Source of the DNA: an uncultured Methanobrevibacter sp.
Lineage (GTDB): Archaea; Methanobacteriota; Methanobacteria; Methanobacteriales; Methanobacteriaceae
Reading direction: 5' to 3'
Length of the DNA stretch: 33,547 nucleotides
NCBI GenBank assembly: GCA_900321995.1
Contig: ONYG01000013.1
Span: 1 to 33,547 of the forward strand
In this document: positions 1 to 6,908 of the stretch, one piece after another
Layout: every line of letters begins with the position of its first letter
Numbering within the stretch: the stretch's first letter is position 1
The notes under the pieces: generated by a model
Databases searched by the model: none
What the model saw: the letters and a program-made list of their open reading frames with translations, nothing else
Told to the model about the DNA's origin: nothing
Position numbers and translations under genes: made by a program

Positions 1-1
1 A

Positions 2-1036
2 TCCACACAAAAATCATACGAGTTAAACCCTGACGGCACACTCACCATAGAAGGAATAGCCTCAACCACCAACAAGGACCTTCAAGGGGACATAGTCTTG
101 CCATCAGCTATTGACTCCATGAAAACACAACTACTTACAAGTAGCAAAAACCTTCATGGAGACCATAAGTACGACTTGTTTGATGGAATAATCGGCGCTA
201 TCAAGGAAGTAATGGATACCGATGAAAATGTATTGAAGATCAAGTCTGTAATCCGTTCCAAGTTTGCAGCCGAGATAAAGGAAATGTTGGACATTGGAAT
301 TAATCTTGGCCTAAGCATAGGGGGAAGGATTAAGGATTATAATACTATCCCTGATGGGTGGGAAATAAAGGACATTGACCTTTTAGAAATCAGTTTGACT
401 GGTATGCCCGCTAATTGGGATACATTTGGAACCATCACTGCCAGCAATGGTATAGTTGAATCTAAGTGTTTGAATGGTGCATGTCATGTTATACGAAAAA
501 ACTTAATGGATGATAAGATGTCAGAAGAACAAAAAATTGATGAAACTCAAAAGAATGTCACTGAAGGCACTGCAGATGTTTTCACTAAAGATGATGCAGT
601 CGACCTTTTCAATGAACTTATGAGTACAAAACAAGAAGAAATCGCTCGTGAAACCGTTACTCAAGTAAGCAAAGAATTAGAAGCTATCATCAAAGACCAG
701 TTTGACAAGTTAAAAGCTGAAACTGATGATGAATCTAAAAAACAAGAAAAAGACGAAGATGAGGATGAGGATGAAGAGAAATTAAAATCTCTCATTAACG
801 AATCAGTCAAGGAAACCATCGACAAGTCTGTTAAAGATGCAGTTAACAGTTCCATGGGCGAATTATTTAAAGATTTGAATCAAAGAAGAGATCCTAACTT
901 TAAAGTGGATGAAGTTAAAGAAAAAGATTTGGAAAAAAATAAGCCTGAAGAGACAGGCTTAACCAGTAAAGAAATTGCAAGACAAGTATTCGCTAACCAA
1001 TCTGCAGAAGACATTGTTCTCTCTTTACTCGGATAA
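2..1036 (+). CDS. Prohead maturation protease with scaffold-like C-terminus (5' partial)
   Basis: The frame is open from base 2 through the window edge, so the true start lies outside. The apparent TTG start at 98 is internal, because the upstream codons read YELNPDGTLTIEGIAS, the usual first strand of HK97-type (S78/U35) prohead proteases. Further family marks are HGDHKYD (about residues 52-58 of the partial protein, candidate catalytic His), GLSIGGRI (about 103-110, candidate catalytic Ser) and LLEISLTGMPAN. After about residue 165 the protein becomes a highly acidic/basic, coiled-coil-like segment rich in E, K and D, with an Asp/Glu run near 750-780. That segment looks like a delta/scaffold domain, so this is probably a protease-scaffold fusion that directs procapsid assembly and is then cleaved away. 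It directly precedes the capsid gene, the classical order. Confidence 0.9.
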   Translation, partial: STQKSYELNPDGTLTIEGIASTTNKDLQGDIVLPSAIDSMKTQLLTSSKNLHGDHKYDLFDGIIGAIKEVMDTDENVLKIKSVIRSKFAAEIKEMLDIGINLGLSIGGRIKDYNTIPDGWEIKDIDLLEISLTGMPANWDTFGTITASNGIVESKCLNGACHVIRKNLMDDKMSEEQKIDETQKNVTEGTADVFTKDDAVDLFNELMSTKQEEIARETVTQVSKELEAIIKDQFDKLKAETDDESKKQEKDEDEDEDEEKLKSLINESVKETIDKSVKDAVNSSMGELFKDLNQRRDPNFKVDEVKEKDLEKNKPEETGLTSKEIARQVFANQSAEDIVLSLLG

Positions 1037-1084
1037 AAAAAAGCTATTATGAATTATTAAAAATTTAATTATGAGGTAATAATT

Positions 1085-2119
1085 ATGTCTGCCATAGAAG
1101 AAATCAAAGCACAATTTGCTTCTCAAAACAAACAATTGGAAGCTTTATCAAAAGCTTACGACGACTTGAAAAAAGATATGATGACCACTGACAATGCACC
1201 ACAATCCAGTCAAATCGCATACAGTCCTGAACTTAAAAGCAAAGTGTTTGAAAAAGCACCATACTTCAGATTCCTAGAATCTAAAGGAAGAGTTGATGAC
1301 AGTTTCGGTTCAACATATGCAGGTTTCTACAAAGAAACAGATAACAGTGCAGCAAGCTGGATTGATGAGTCTGATGATATTCCTACTCAAACAGCTTCAA
1401 CTTACACTGAAGACCTTAGCAAAATGAAAACCTTAATTCACCCTATCGATGTTAGCTTGATGGCTCAAATGGGTAACAATGCCATTGATATCCTTGCAAG
1501 GGAAATCGATAAAGGTTTCATTAAAGTTACCAATACCTTAGATGACACTTTACTTCAAGGTACCGGTACTGCTGCAAGCAAGGATTTTAAAGGTTTCACT
1601 AAACAAGTGACCACTAACGTGGATACCATGGATGAGGGTGAAGCAATCAGCGAAGATGTGATTGATGACATGTTAACAAGCATCATCGATGGCAATGGAG
1701 GCGTAGTGGATGCTATTGTAACCACCAATGCTGTTGCTAAACAACTTAAAAAGATAGTTGCCCCTTACAGAAGATTCAATGACAAGATTGACATTGGTTT
1801 AGGCCATCGTGTAATCGCTTATGAAGCGCCTAACGGTTCTGAAATTCCTATCCTCATTGATTCTAACCTTAAGCAAATCAACAATAAGGATGTCATGTTA
1901 TTCGTTGACTCTTCCACTATTGAAGTCAAACGTTTGCTTGCACCTACCTTGATGACTAACTTGCCAACCAACAAATTAGGTACTAAAAATGCTGTCGTAT
2001 CCTTTGCTACTGCAAACAATATTGCAGAATTCCGTAACGGTATTATTAAAGGCATTGATACTGGATTAGAAATTGAGTCTCCATATAGCGTTAATGTCAC
2101 TGTTCCTTCTGGAGGATAA
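1085..2119 (+). CDS. Major capsid protein (HK97 fold)
   Basis: This 344-residue protein follows the prohead protease and forms the icosahedral shell. The N-terminal ~40 residues are a charged helical arm, typical of the delta or scaffold segment of HK97-type capsid proteins. The body has the family's look: an N-arm/E-loop region around residues 55-110 (FRFLESKGRV, SWIDESDDIP, TYTEDLSKMKTLIHPIDVSL), a long spine helix around residues 125-160 (NAIDILAREIDKGFIKV), and a late strand where these proteins carry IEVKR. The start is supported by GAGGT at 1072-1076, 8 bases ahead of ATG. A T-rich gap follows, which probably trims the transcript. Family membership is inferred from context and overall pattern. 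Confidence 0.88.
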   Translation: MSAIEEIKAQFASQNKQLEALSKAYDDLKKDMMTTDNAPQSSQIAYSPELKSKVFEKAPYFRFLESKGRVDDSFGSTYAGFYKETDNSAASWIDESDDIPTQTASTYTEDLSKMKTLIHPIDVSLMAQMGNNAIDILAREIDKGFIKVTNTLDDTLLQGTGTAASKDFKGFTKQVTTNVDTMDEGEAISEDVIDDMLTSIIDGNGGVVDAIVTTNAVAKQLKKIVAPYRRFNDKIDIGLGHRVIAYEAPNGSEIPILIDSNLKQINNKDVMLFVDSSTIEVKRLLAPTLMTNLPTNKLGTKNAVVSFATANNIAEFRNGIIKGIDTGLEIESPYSVNVTVPSGG

Positions 2120-2125
2120 AACTTC

Positions 2126-2190
2126 ATAAAATCATGGTTTTATTTTAAGCATTATATTCTTAAAAAAAACTATAATCCTTTTTTTTTATT
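2126..2190 (+). terminator. Weak hairpin plus T-run after the capsid gene
   Basis: The gap after the capsid gene holds a 6-bp inverted repeat (ATAAAA 2126-2131 / TTTTAT 2138-2143) and then nine T in a row (2179-2187). T-runs are the main signal of intrinsic termination in archaea, so partial termination here could raise capsid mRNA over downstream genes. The hairpin is weak. Confidence 0.4.
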
Positions 2191-2211
2191 TTAAGAGAGG
2201 TGAGTAATTAT

Positions 2212-2685
2212 ATGGACTCTGAAGAAACTTTAAGAGAAAACTTAAAGAAACGTTTAGAAGTAGAAATAGGAATGCCTCTCGACCCCAAAAGTGTAAAACA
2301 GATAGACCTGGAATTCAAAGATGATATGATCCTCACGAATTTCTTCCCTATAAATGAAATTAACACATTAAAAATAGGGGATATTTGTGTGCCTTGTTCA
2401 GATTATGTTGTCAGTGAAAGTGAAGGGATAATCTATTTGAAAGAAGAAATGGCTGGAAGATTATATCTTGAATATAAATATGCCTTGCCAGAAACTGAAT
2501 ATTCCGGATTGTTGAATATGATGATGGAATATGAAACGGATACCAATCCGTATACTGATGCAACCAGCATAAAAGAGGAAAATGTAACTGTTTCATATGA
2601 TTCCAGCACCACCAAAGGAGCACTTATACAATCACTCATAACAGATTTAAGAAATCGCTATAACTGTACAGTGAGGATGATATAA
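2212..2685 (+). CDS. Head-tail connector (gp6/gp15-like adaptor)
   Basis: This 157-residue protein is the first gene after the capsid gene. That place and size match the head-tail adaptor (SPP1 gp15 / HK97 gp6 type) that docks under the portal. It has a helical N-terminus, a beta-rich middle with DYVVSESEGIIYLKE (the usual way connectors describe a value plus 'what it evaluates to'), and a C-terminal helix ending in LITDLRNRYNC. ATG at 2212 was preferred over the in-frame GTG at 2200 because the ribosome-binding site GAGAGGTGA (2195-2203) overlaps that GTG and sits 8 bases before ATG. One base separates it from the next gene, so the two are probably co-translated. Function is inferred from position and size. 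Confidence 0.65.
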   Translation: MDSEETLRENLKKRLEVEIGMPLDPKSVKQIDLEFKDDMILTNFFPINEINTLKIGDICVPCSDYVVSESEGIIYLKEEMAGRLYLEYKYALPETEYSGLLNMMMEYETDTNPYTDATSIKEENVTVSYDSSTTKGALIQSLITDLRNRYNCTVRMI

Positions 2686-2686
2686 T

Positions 2687-3019
2687 ATGCCTCCTTTTTT
2701 CATCAATTCCCAAATGGAATTATACACTCACAATACTGAAGGATATGATGATTATGGACCAGTTTCAACATATGCTCTTCGTGAAACTGTGCCAATTGAT
2801 ATCCAACCTTACAATCCATCATCAAGCTTAAGAGAGTTCGGTAAAATATTGCAGGATACTTTCGTCGTGATAATGGATAAGGATACAGAAATCTATGATA
2901 CAGATAAGATAATTATAGATGGCACACGCTATGAGATAGTTGGATCTATAGAAAATTGGAACCATACACTCTTGGCCCATAAGAAAATGCTAATACAAAA
3001 ATATCGCAAAGGAGAGTGA
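2687..3019 (+). CDS. Head closure / neck protein (SPP1 gp16-like)
   Basis: This is a 110-residue, mostly beta protein, the size of phage head-closure (stopper) proteins that seal the portal channel after packaging. The segment DTDKIIIDGTRYEIVGSIENW is the characteristic late strand-turn of that family, with the 'D.I.idG..Y.Vvg...nw' pattern. It follows the connector gene after one base and precedes the gp10-like gene by six, the standard neck-cassette order. GAGG at 2673-2676 lies 10 bases before ATG. The alternative is another neck stopper of the same fold. Confidence 0.65.
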   Translation: MPPFFINSQMELYTHNTEGYDDYGPVSTYALRETVPIDIQPYNPSSSLREFGKILQDTFVVIMDKDTEIYDTDKIIIDGTRYEIVGSIENWNHTLLAHKKMLIQKYRKGE

Positions 3020-3025
3020 ATCTTC

Positions 3026-3385
3026 ATGTCTGACTTTAGTGTGAATATCAAATTTGATGAATCATATTTTAAGAAATTAGGCTTGAAGGAAGGATATGAA
3101 GAGGCTATTGATGTGGCCGTAGACCATACTCTTCATGATGCTGAAAACATAAGCCGTAGAGAAGCCCCTATTGATACAGGAAATCTTCGAAGAGGCATTT
3201 CCAAATATCATAAGGAAAAATGTGAAGGAGCAATAATCTCAAGAGCACATTATTGGGTTTATCTTCAATATGGAACCAGCAAAATGAATGCCAATCCTTT
3301 TGTGACCAGAACAGCCAATAAAGTAGGGCCTAGATTCACCAAATACATTCATGAAGAGTTTAAAAATAGAAACATTATTGACTAA
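3026..3385 (+). CDS. HK97 gp10-like neck / tail-completion protein
   Basis: This 119-residue protein has the clear signature of the HK97-gp10 family: APIDTGNLRRGIS around residues 46-58, then YWVYLQYGTSKMNANPFV around residues 76-93, then a helical tail. Family members act at the head-tail interface during tail joining. GGAGAG at 3012-3017 is spaced 8 bases from the ATG. It lies between the head-closure gene and a tail-terminator-like gene, as in many siphoviruses and myoviruses. Confidence 0.85.
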   Translation: MSDFSVNIKFDESYFKKLGLKEGYEEAIDVAVDHTLHDAENISRREAPIDTGNLRRGISKYHKEKCEGAIISRAHYWVYLQYGTSKMNANPFVTRTANKVGPRFTKYIHEEFKNRNIID

Positions 3386-3399
3386 GGAAAAAGATTATT

Positions 3400-4017
3400 A
3401 TGCATGTTCTAGAGAAAGCTTTTCTTGACTTGCTGCGAAATCATATCTCCATGATCCCTCCTGCAAAAATATTTGCAGGAAGCAAGTATTCACCACAGGA
3501 TAACTCCCCCTGCATCACACTAAACCTTGCTGATGAAAGCTTTATAAGGGACAGATATGTTGAGATAGACAATATCCAGCATATACAAAAAAGGTACAAT
3601 GCAGACCTATGGATTAACCTATGGTGCAATAGCGAAGAAGAAAGAACAGATATGATAAATGATACCACAAGACGTATCAATGAAGCTTTAGCAAACCATT
3701 ATACCACATGTTCTCACTTCAATAGGGATGATGATATTTGCATCAAGACAAGTAGGGTATGTGAATCGTTAAATTCACAAAACGGCAGGGCAAACAAAAA
3801 ACAATGCCCACAAATCCAACTTTACGAATCTTTTTTTACAAGAAATCATATTCCAAAACGAACCTTCTGTATAGACAGCATAACTAATCTTGACGAATTG
3901 GAACTTACACAACCATTACTTCGCACAATATTCAGATTAAACATGGATTACTTCACCTATTACCCAATAGGCGGAAGGGTCTTTGAAGACTATGCCATTG
4001 ATGAGGGATTATTATGA
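3400..4017 (+). CDS. Tail terminator / tail completion-like protein
   Basis: This 205-residue protein sits where the tail terminator belongs, between gp10-like and the sheath. The N-terminal half (residues 1-110) fits that alpha/beta family: a helix with LEKAFLDLLRNH, a strand giving PCITLNLADES, and then RYNADLWINLWCNSEEERTDMIN, the strand and helix typical of tail terminators. The C-terminal ~90 residues (from about residue 115) are extra compared with short terminators and include YYPIGGRVFEDY. It contains several cysteines. The role is inferred from context. It could instead be a neck protein specific to this virus group. Confidence 0.55.
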   Translation: MHVLEKAFLDLLRNHISMIPPAKIFAGSKYSPQDNSPCITLNLADESFIRDRYVEIDNIQHIQKRYNADLWINLWCNSEEERTDMINDTTRRINEALANHYTTCSHFNRDDDICIKTSRVCESLNSQNGRANKKQCPQIQLYESFFTRNHIPKRTFCIDSITNLDELELTQPLLRTIFRLNMDYFTYYPIGGRVFEDYAIDEGLL

Positions 4018-4259
4018 GTAAAAAAGAAACAAAGACAGAAAAACAATCTGCAAAATCTACTTCTAAAGAAAAGAAAATTCTTTATGAAGCCGTGCAGGAG
4101 CATCCTAAAGATAACTATATAATCATGGGAGCATTATCTCTTGCAGGTTTGCTAGATCAATACTGCCAAGAAGAAAAAATTTATGGCAGATTCAATATTG
4201 AACCAAGCATAAGCGATGACGAACTAGATAAAATTATTAAAAAATTTATAGGAGAATGA
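4014..4259 (+). CDS. Small conserved-position protein before the tail sheath
   Basis: This 81-residue protein starts in an ATGA overlap with the previous gene, so it is probably translationally coupled to it. The first 25 residues are Lys/Thr/Ser-rich and probably disordered. The rest is helical (NYIIMGALSLAGLLDQY, then DDELDKIIKKFIG). A small gene between tail terminator and sheath is common in myovirus-type prophages and may help sheath or neck assembly. I do not recognise a named family. Confidence 0.7.
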   Translation: MSKKETKTEKQSAKSTSKEKKILYEAVQEHPKDNYIIMGALSLAGLLDQYCQEEKIYGRFNIEPSISDDELDKIIKKFIGE

Positions 4260-4266
4260 TGATACT

Positions 4267-5388
4267 ATGCCAATCAGGGAAACCCCTAAAGTAAAATTCA
4301 TTGAAGGAGATTCCACCACCAATAAAATTGGAACTGGTGCACAAATACCTATATTTATTTGTGCAACAAAAAACAGCACTCCCCTTGCAGGAATAGGGAA
4401 ATTCACAAAATATTCTGAAACTCAAGCAGCAACAAACTTATCTACAGACCCTGGATTAATCACTGATGATACCAGCGAATTTGTATTAGGCGTGCTTAAG
4501 GACTTTTTCGATGAATCCTTAAAAATTAACTCAACAGATATTGGAGTTCCTTATATCTATTTCAAGGATATGGGAAACACTGCATTAACAGGTACCGAAG
4601 CTTGGACAAATGCAATGAAAGACGTTAAGGCAAAAAGAGATGCACAGGTAGAAGCATACATCTTCCAAAGCACTGACACTGTAGCCGCTATTAAAGGAAT
4701 CCTAGTGTCTGCATTAGAAAGAGTCAAAGCAGATAATGAAAAAGGAAATCCAAGAATTATCTATTACACTATTGAAGGTGACGATAAGACCAAATTAAAA
4801 CAGTTAACCAATGCTTCAACTGGAATCCAAGACAGCAGACTCGCACCTATCTTACCAGAGAAAATGGGTAAAATCCTAGCTAAAATATGCTGCACCCCAT
4901 ACTATGAGGAACCAGGATATACAGTTTTCCGTACCATTTCTCCAGGTACTTTAACCCAAAGGACAGATGAAGAGGAATTGGAATTGCAAAATGCAGGAAT
5001 CGTTTTTGCTCGTGACGAGATTACAAATTCAAGCATCTATCCGAAAATCAACCTTGCTGTAAGCAGTGCTTTTGCTGCTGATGAAAATAGCAGACCAAAC
5101 GATTCTTTGCTACATCATCGTAGAAACACTGACCAGTTAATCCGTGAAGCTGTAGATATTGTTTACCCTCAATTGAAACGCAATGAAACCCAAGTAAATC
5201 TTACTCAAGTGCAAGCAGACTTGGATGTGCTTGTCCGTGAAAAGATACGTGCAGGGTACATGAAAAACGGCACATTCATTGATGTTGTTGAGTCTGAAGA
5301 AGACCCATTCAAACTTGTAATTACTGGAAAAGCGTTACCTGTCAATGCTACAGAACTTATCGAGTTAACTGTTTATGTGGGAGAATAA
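4267..5388 (+). CDS. Contractile tail sheath protein
   Basis: This 373-residue protein forms the contractile outer tube of a myovirus tail. It has the sheath pattern: a beta-rich N-terminal part with GTGAQIPIFICATKN, a middle alpha/beta domain with NPRIIYYTIEG, and a C-terminal domain with the family's late features. These are VFRTISPGTLTQRTDEEELE (start of the conserved sheath core), a 'NAGIVFARDE' strand, RRNTDQLIREAVDIVYPQLK and the final LPVNATELIELTVYVGE strand, which donates to the neighbouring subunit in known sheaths. The tube gene follows 48 bases later. GGAG at 4251-4254 precedes ATG. This gene defines the virus as a myovirus morphotype. Confidence 0.85.
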   Translation: MPIRETPKVKFIEGDSTTNKIGTGAQIPIFICATKNSTPLAGIGKFTKYSETQAATNLSTDPGLITDDTSEFVLGVLKDFFDESLKINSTDIGVPYIYFKDMGNTALTGTEAWTNAMKDVKAKRDAQVEAYIFQSTDTVAAIKGILVSALERVKADNEKGNPRIIYYTIEGDDKTKLKQLTNASTGIQDSRLAPILPEKMGKILAKICCTPYYEEPGYTVFRTISPGTLTQRTDEEELELQNAGIVFARDEITNSSIYPKINLAVSSAFAADENSRPNDSLLHHRRNTDQLIREAVDIVYPQLKRNETQVNLTQVQADLDVLVREKIRAGYMKNGTFIDVVESEEDPFKLVITGKALPVNATELIELTVYVGE

Positions 5389-5436
5389 AAACAACTAAAA
5401 TTAGAAAAAACATAATTAAATGGAGTTGATTATAAT

Positions 5437-5838
5437 ATGCCAATTACAGTAGATCCAGATGATAATTCCCATGATATGGGATTGCTTAGACTTGGAGACG
5501 AACCTCTTGTAAGCAATGAATTTAGCTACACCATCGGTGGAGGAAACGAAGTTGGAACTGCAACTAATAGCAATAACCCTTTAAGATATAAAGGTGGAAA
5601 AAACGAATTTAGTTGGGATGCAAGCGATATTGCATACGAATACTATGATTTCCTTGTAGACGCAAAACTAAATAAACTCACTTTCCCAATCACTATCTTT
5701 AACTTTGGTCCTGATGGAGACTATAATCATAAAGGTACTTTGACTAGCGCTCGTATTGATGAAGTCAGCGTCAGTTGGGGAGATGAAGGTATGCAACTTG
5801 ATGTAAGTGGAATTGCATTAGGTTATGACTCAGCATAA
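5437..5838 (+). CDS. Tail tube protein
   Basis: This 133-residue, strongly beta-rich protein lies immediately after the sheath gene, the fixed place of the inner tail tube in contractile systems. The pattern NEFSYTIGGGNEVGTATN followed by NEFSWDASDIAYEYYDF resembles tube proteins of the Mu/XkdM type, with alternating strands and short turns. GGAG at 5420-5423 precedes the ATG. A T-rich stretch follows, suggesting that sheath and tube end a transcript block. Confidence comes from position and fold pattern rather than a specific motif. Confidence 0.78.
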   Translation: MPITVDPDDNSHDMGLLRLGDEPLVSNEFSYTIGGGNEVGTATNSNNPLRYKGGKNEFSWDASDIAYEYYDFLVDAKLNKLTFPITIFNFGPDGDYNHKGTLTSARIDEVSVSWGDEGMQLDVSGIALGYDSA

Positions 5839-5875
5839 AATTTTCATTTTATAAATTATTTTTTAGATTTATTAT

Positions 5876-5902
5876 CTTTTTTCCCTTTTTCTTTCTTTTT
5901 TT
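5876..5902 (+). terminator. T-rich terminator after the tail tube gene
   Basis: A pyrimidine-rich stretch with repeated T-runs (TTTTTT, TTTTT, TTTTTTT) lies between the tube gene and the tail chaperone gene, with no strong hairpin. Archaeal RNA polymerase terminates at such T-runs. Partial termination would set high sheath and tube levels over the chaperone and tape measure. Confidence 0.5.
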
Positions 5903-5930
5903 AATAAAAAAATTAAAGGGAGGTTTTATC

Positions 5931-6695
5931 ATGATGAAAGATGAATTAGGATTATCTGAACAAGAAAAGCAAATAATTGACAGACAACAATTGGAAACCA
6001 GATTTTTCGAAGAATGTAAAAGATTGCCCTATGAATATTTAGAGTCTGAAGAAAAGGATTTAGTGGATAAATGTTTAAATAGGGAACATCTTAACTCTAC
6101 AGAATTAACTGCACTAAAAGAATTGCTTGGACGTTACAGAAAGTTTTTAAGAAAATATGATAGTGTAGAGTTAGAAGAAAGTTTAGAGCAAAACTTAAAA
6201 ATTATTAAAACCTCTGATGAATTATTACGATTATTGAATGACCCAAACCGTTTCCGAATAGATATGAATTACACTATAGGGAACGAAACTTATTTATTGA
6301 AATTAAAAATTAAACAATTGCCAGATTCTGATTACATAAGCTTATTGGATACTCAAACTAGAGTCTTCCGTGAACTGAATGACACTGAAAAAAGAGTATA
6401 TGCTAAGGCTTCCACCAACCAGCAATTAAGTCCAGAAGAAGCTAAAATGCAAAAGCACATACAGGACAAAATCAACGAAAGGGCAGTTGATTATGAAAGC
6501 AATGCTCAAGACATTACTGAAATTCTCGCTAAAATTGTTGATTTTGTTGATGATCCAGATAAAACTTATACTGAAAAGTTATACTTCTGGCAACAGATAG
6601 ACCTTCCAGTGAGAATCTTGTTGTTTAATAGGATAAAATCAAAATTAAATATTAGCGATAAGACTGAAGAAGAACTTTTTCCACCTGTTAGATAG
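5931..6695 (+). CDS. Tail assembly chaperone, short (G) form
   Basis: This 254-residue, highly charged helical protein sits between the tail tube and the tape measure, the place of the gpG-type tail assembly chaperone that coats the tape measure during tail building. The segment MNYTIGNETYLLKLKIKQLPDSDYISLLD resembles the N-terminal domain of XkdN-like chaperones. The frame ends at TAG 6693-6695, just past the run CTT TTT C (6675-6681). Downstream, a start-less ORF in the +1 frame continues to 6900, described as the T extension. GGGAGG at 5918-5923 drives initiation at ATG 5931, with a second ATG following immediately. Confidence 0.8.
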   Translation: MMKDELGLSEQEKQIIDRQQLETRFFEECKRLPYEYLESEEKDLVDKCLNREHLNSTELTALKELLGRYRKFLRKYDSVELEESLEQNLKIIKTSDELLRLLNDPNRFRIDMNYTIGNETYLLKLKIKQLPDSDYISLLDTQTRVFRELNDTEKRVYAKASTNQQLSPEEAKMQKHIQDKINERAVDYESNAQDITEILAKIVDFVDDPDKTYTEKLYFWQQIDLPVRILLFNRIKSKLNISDKTEEELFPPVR

Positions 6696-6900
6696 TTTTA
6701 TAGGGGAAGTTTACTTCAGGGTAGCAAAACATTTTGGTATTGGAATACTTGAAGTTATGAATCGTTTTTTCTCTCATGACATTGAAATTATGTTGCTTAT
6801 GAGGAAATATGGTGAGGAAGTTAAGAGCGAACAAAAAAGAGCTAAGGAATTAAAGGAAGAGGCTCGTAAGAACAGATTGAAAGGAAGACATAGGAGATAG
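6649..6900 (+). CDS. T-frame extension of the tail assembly chaperone (made by frameshift)
   Basis: This open frame runs from just after a stop at 6646-6648 to TAG 6898-6900 and overlaps the chaperone gene by 47 bases. It has no usable start before ATG 6757, which has no ribosome-binding site. Read after a +1 slip at 6675-6681 it adds 72 residues: HLLDSFIGEVYFRVAKHFG, a hydrophobic helix with ILEVMNRFFSHD, LLMRKYGEEV, and a Lys/Arg-rich tail ending KGRHRR. The full GT-type protein would be about 322 residues. This G/GT arrangement is well known in bacterial tailed phages, where the T part binds tail tube subunits and G binds the tape measure. The tape measure gene starts 8 bases downstream, which fits that role. 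Confidence 0.7.
   Translation: MLAIRLKKNFFHLLDSFIGEVYFRVAKHFGIGILEVMNRFFSHDIEIMLLMRKYGEEVKSEQKRAKELKEEARKNRLKGRHRR
6675..6683 (+). promoter_or_regulatory. Candidate +1 ribosomal frameshift site
   Basis: The zero-frame codons here are GAA CTT TTT CCA. A +1 slip of either the Leu or the Phe tRNA re-pairs on TTT or TTC and leads into CAC CTG TTA, giving the same product (...EEELF-HLLDSF...). TTT to TTC would improve pairing for a GAA-anticodon tRNA-Phe. The zero frame stops 12 bases later, and the -1 frame stops at TAG 6689-6691, so only +1 (or -2) opens the long extension. Confidence 0.65.
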
Positions 6901-6908
6901 TGAAAAGC

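Noticed and set aside
506-1036. Independent scaffold gene starting at ATG 506 within the protease gene
   Set aside because: The start is in frame and possible, but no ribosome-binding site is visible at a useful distance, so it was not listed as a gene.
5839-5930. A small gene between tail tube and chaperone
   Set aside because: The stretch is T-rich with stops in all frames and is better read as a terminator plus the ribosome-binding site of the next gene.
6675-6691. A -1 frameshift in the tail chaperone
   Set aside because: The -1 frame meets TAG at 6689-6691 almost at once; only the +1 (or -2) frame is open.
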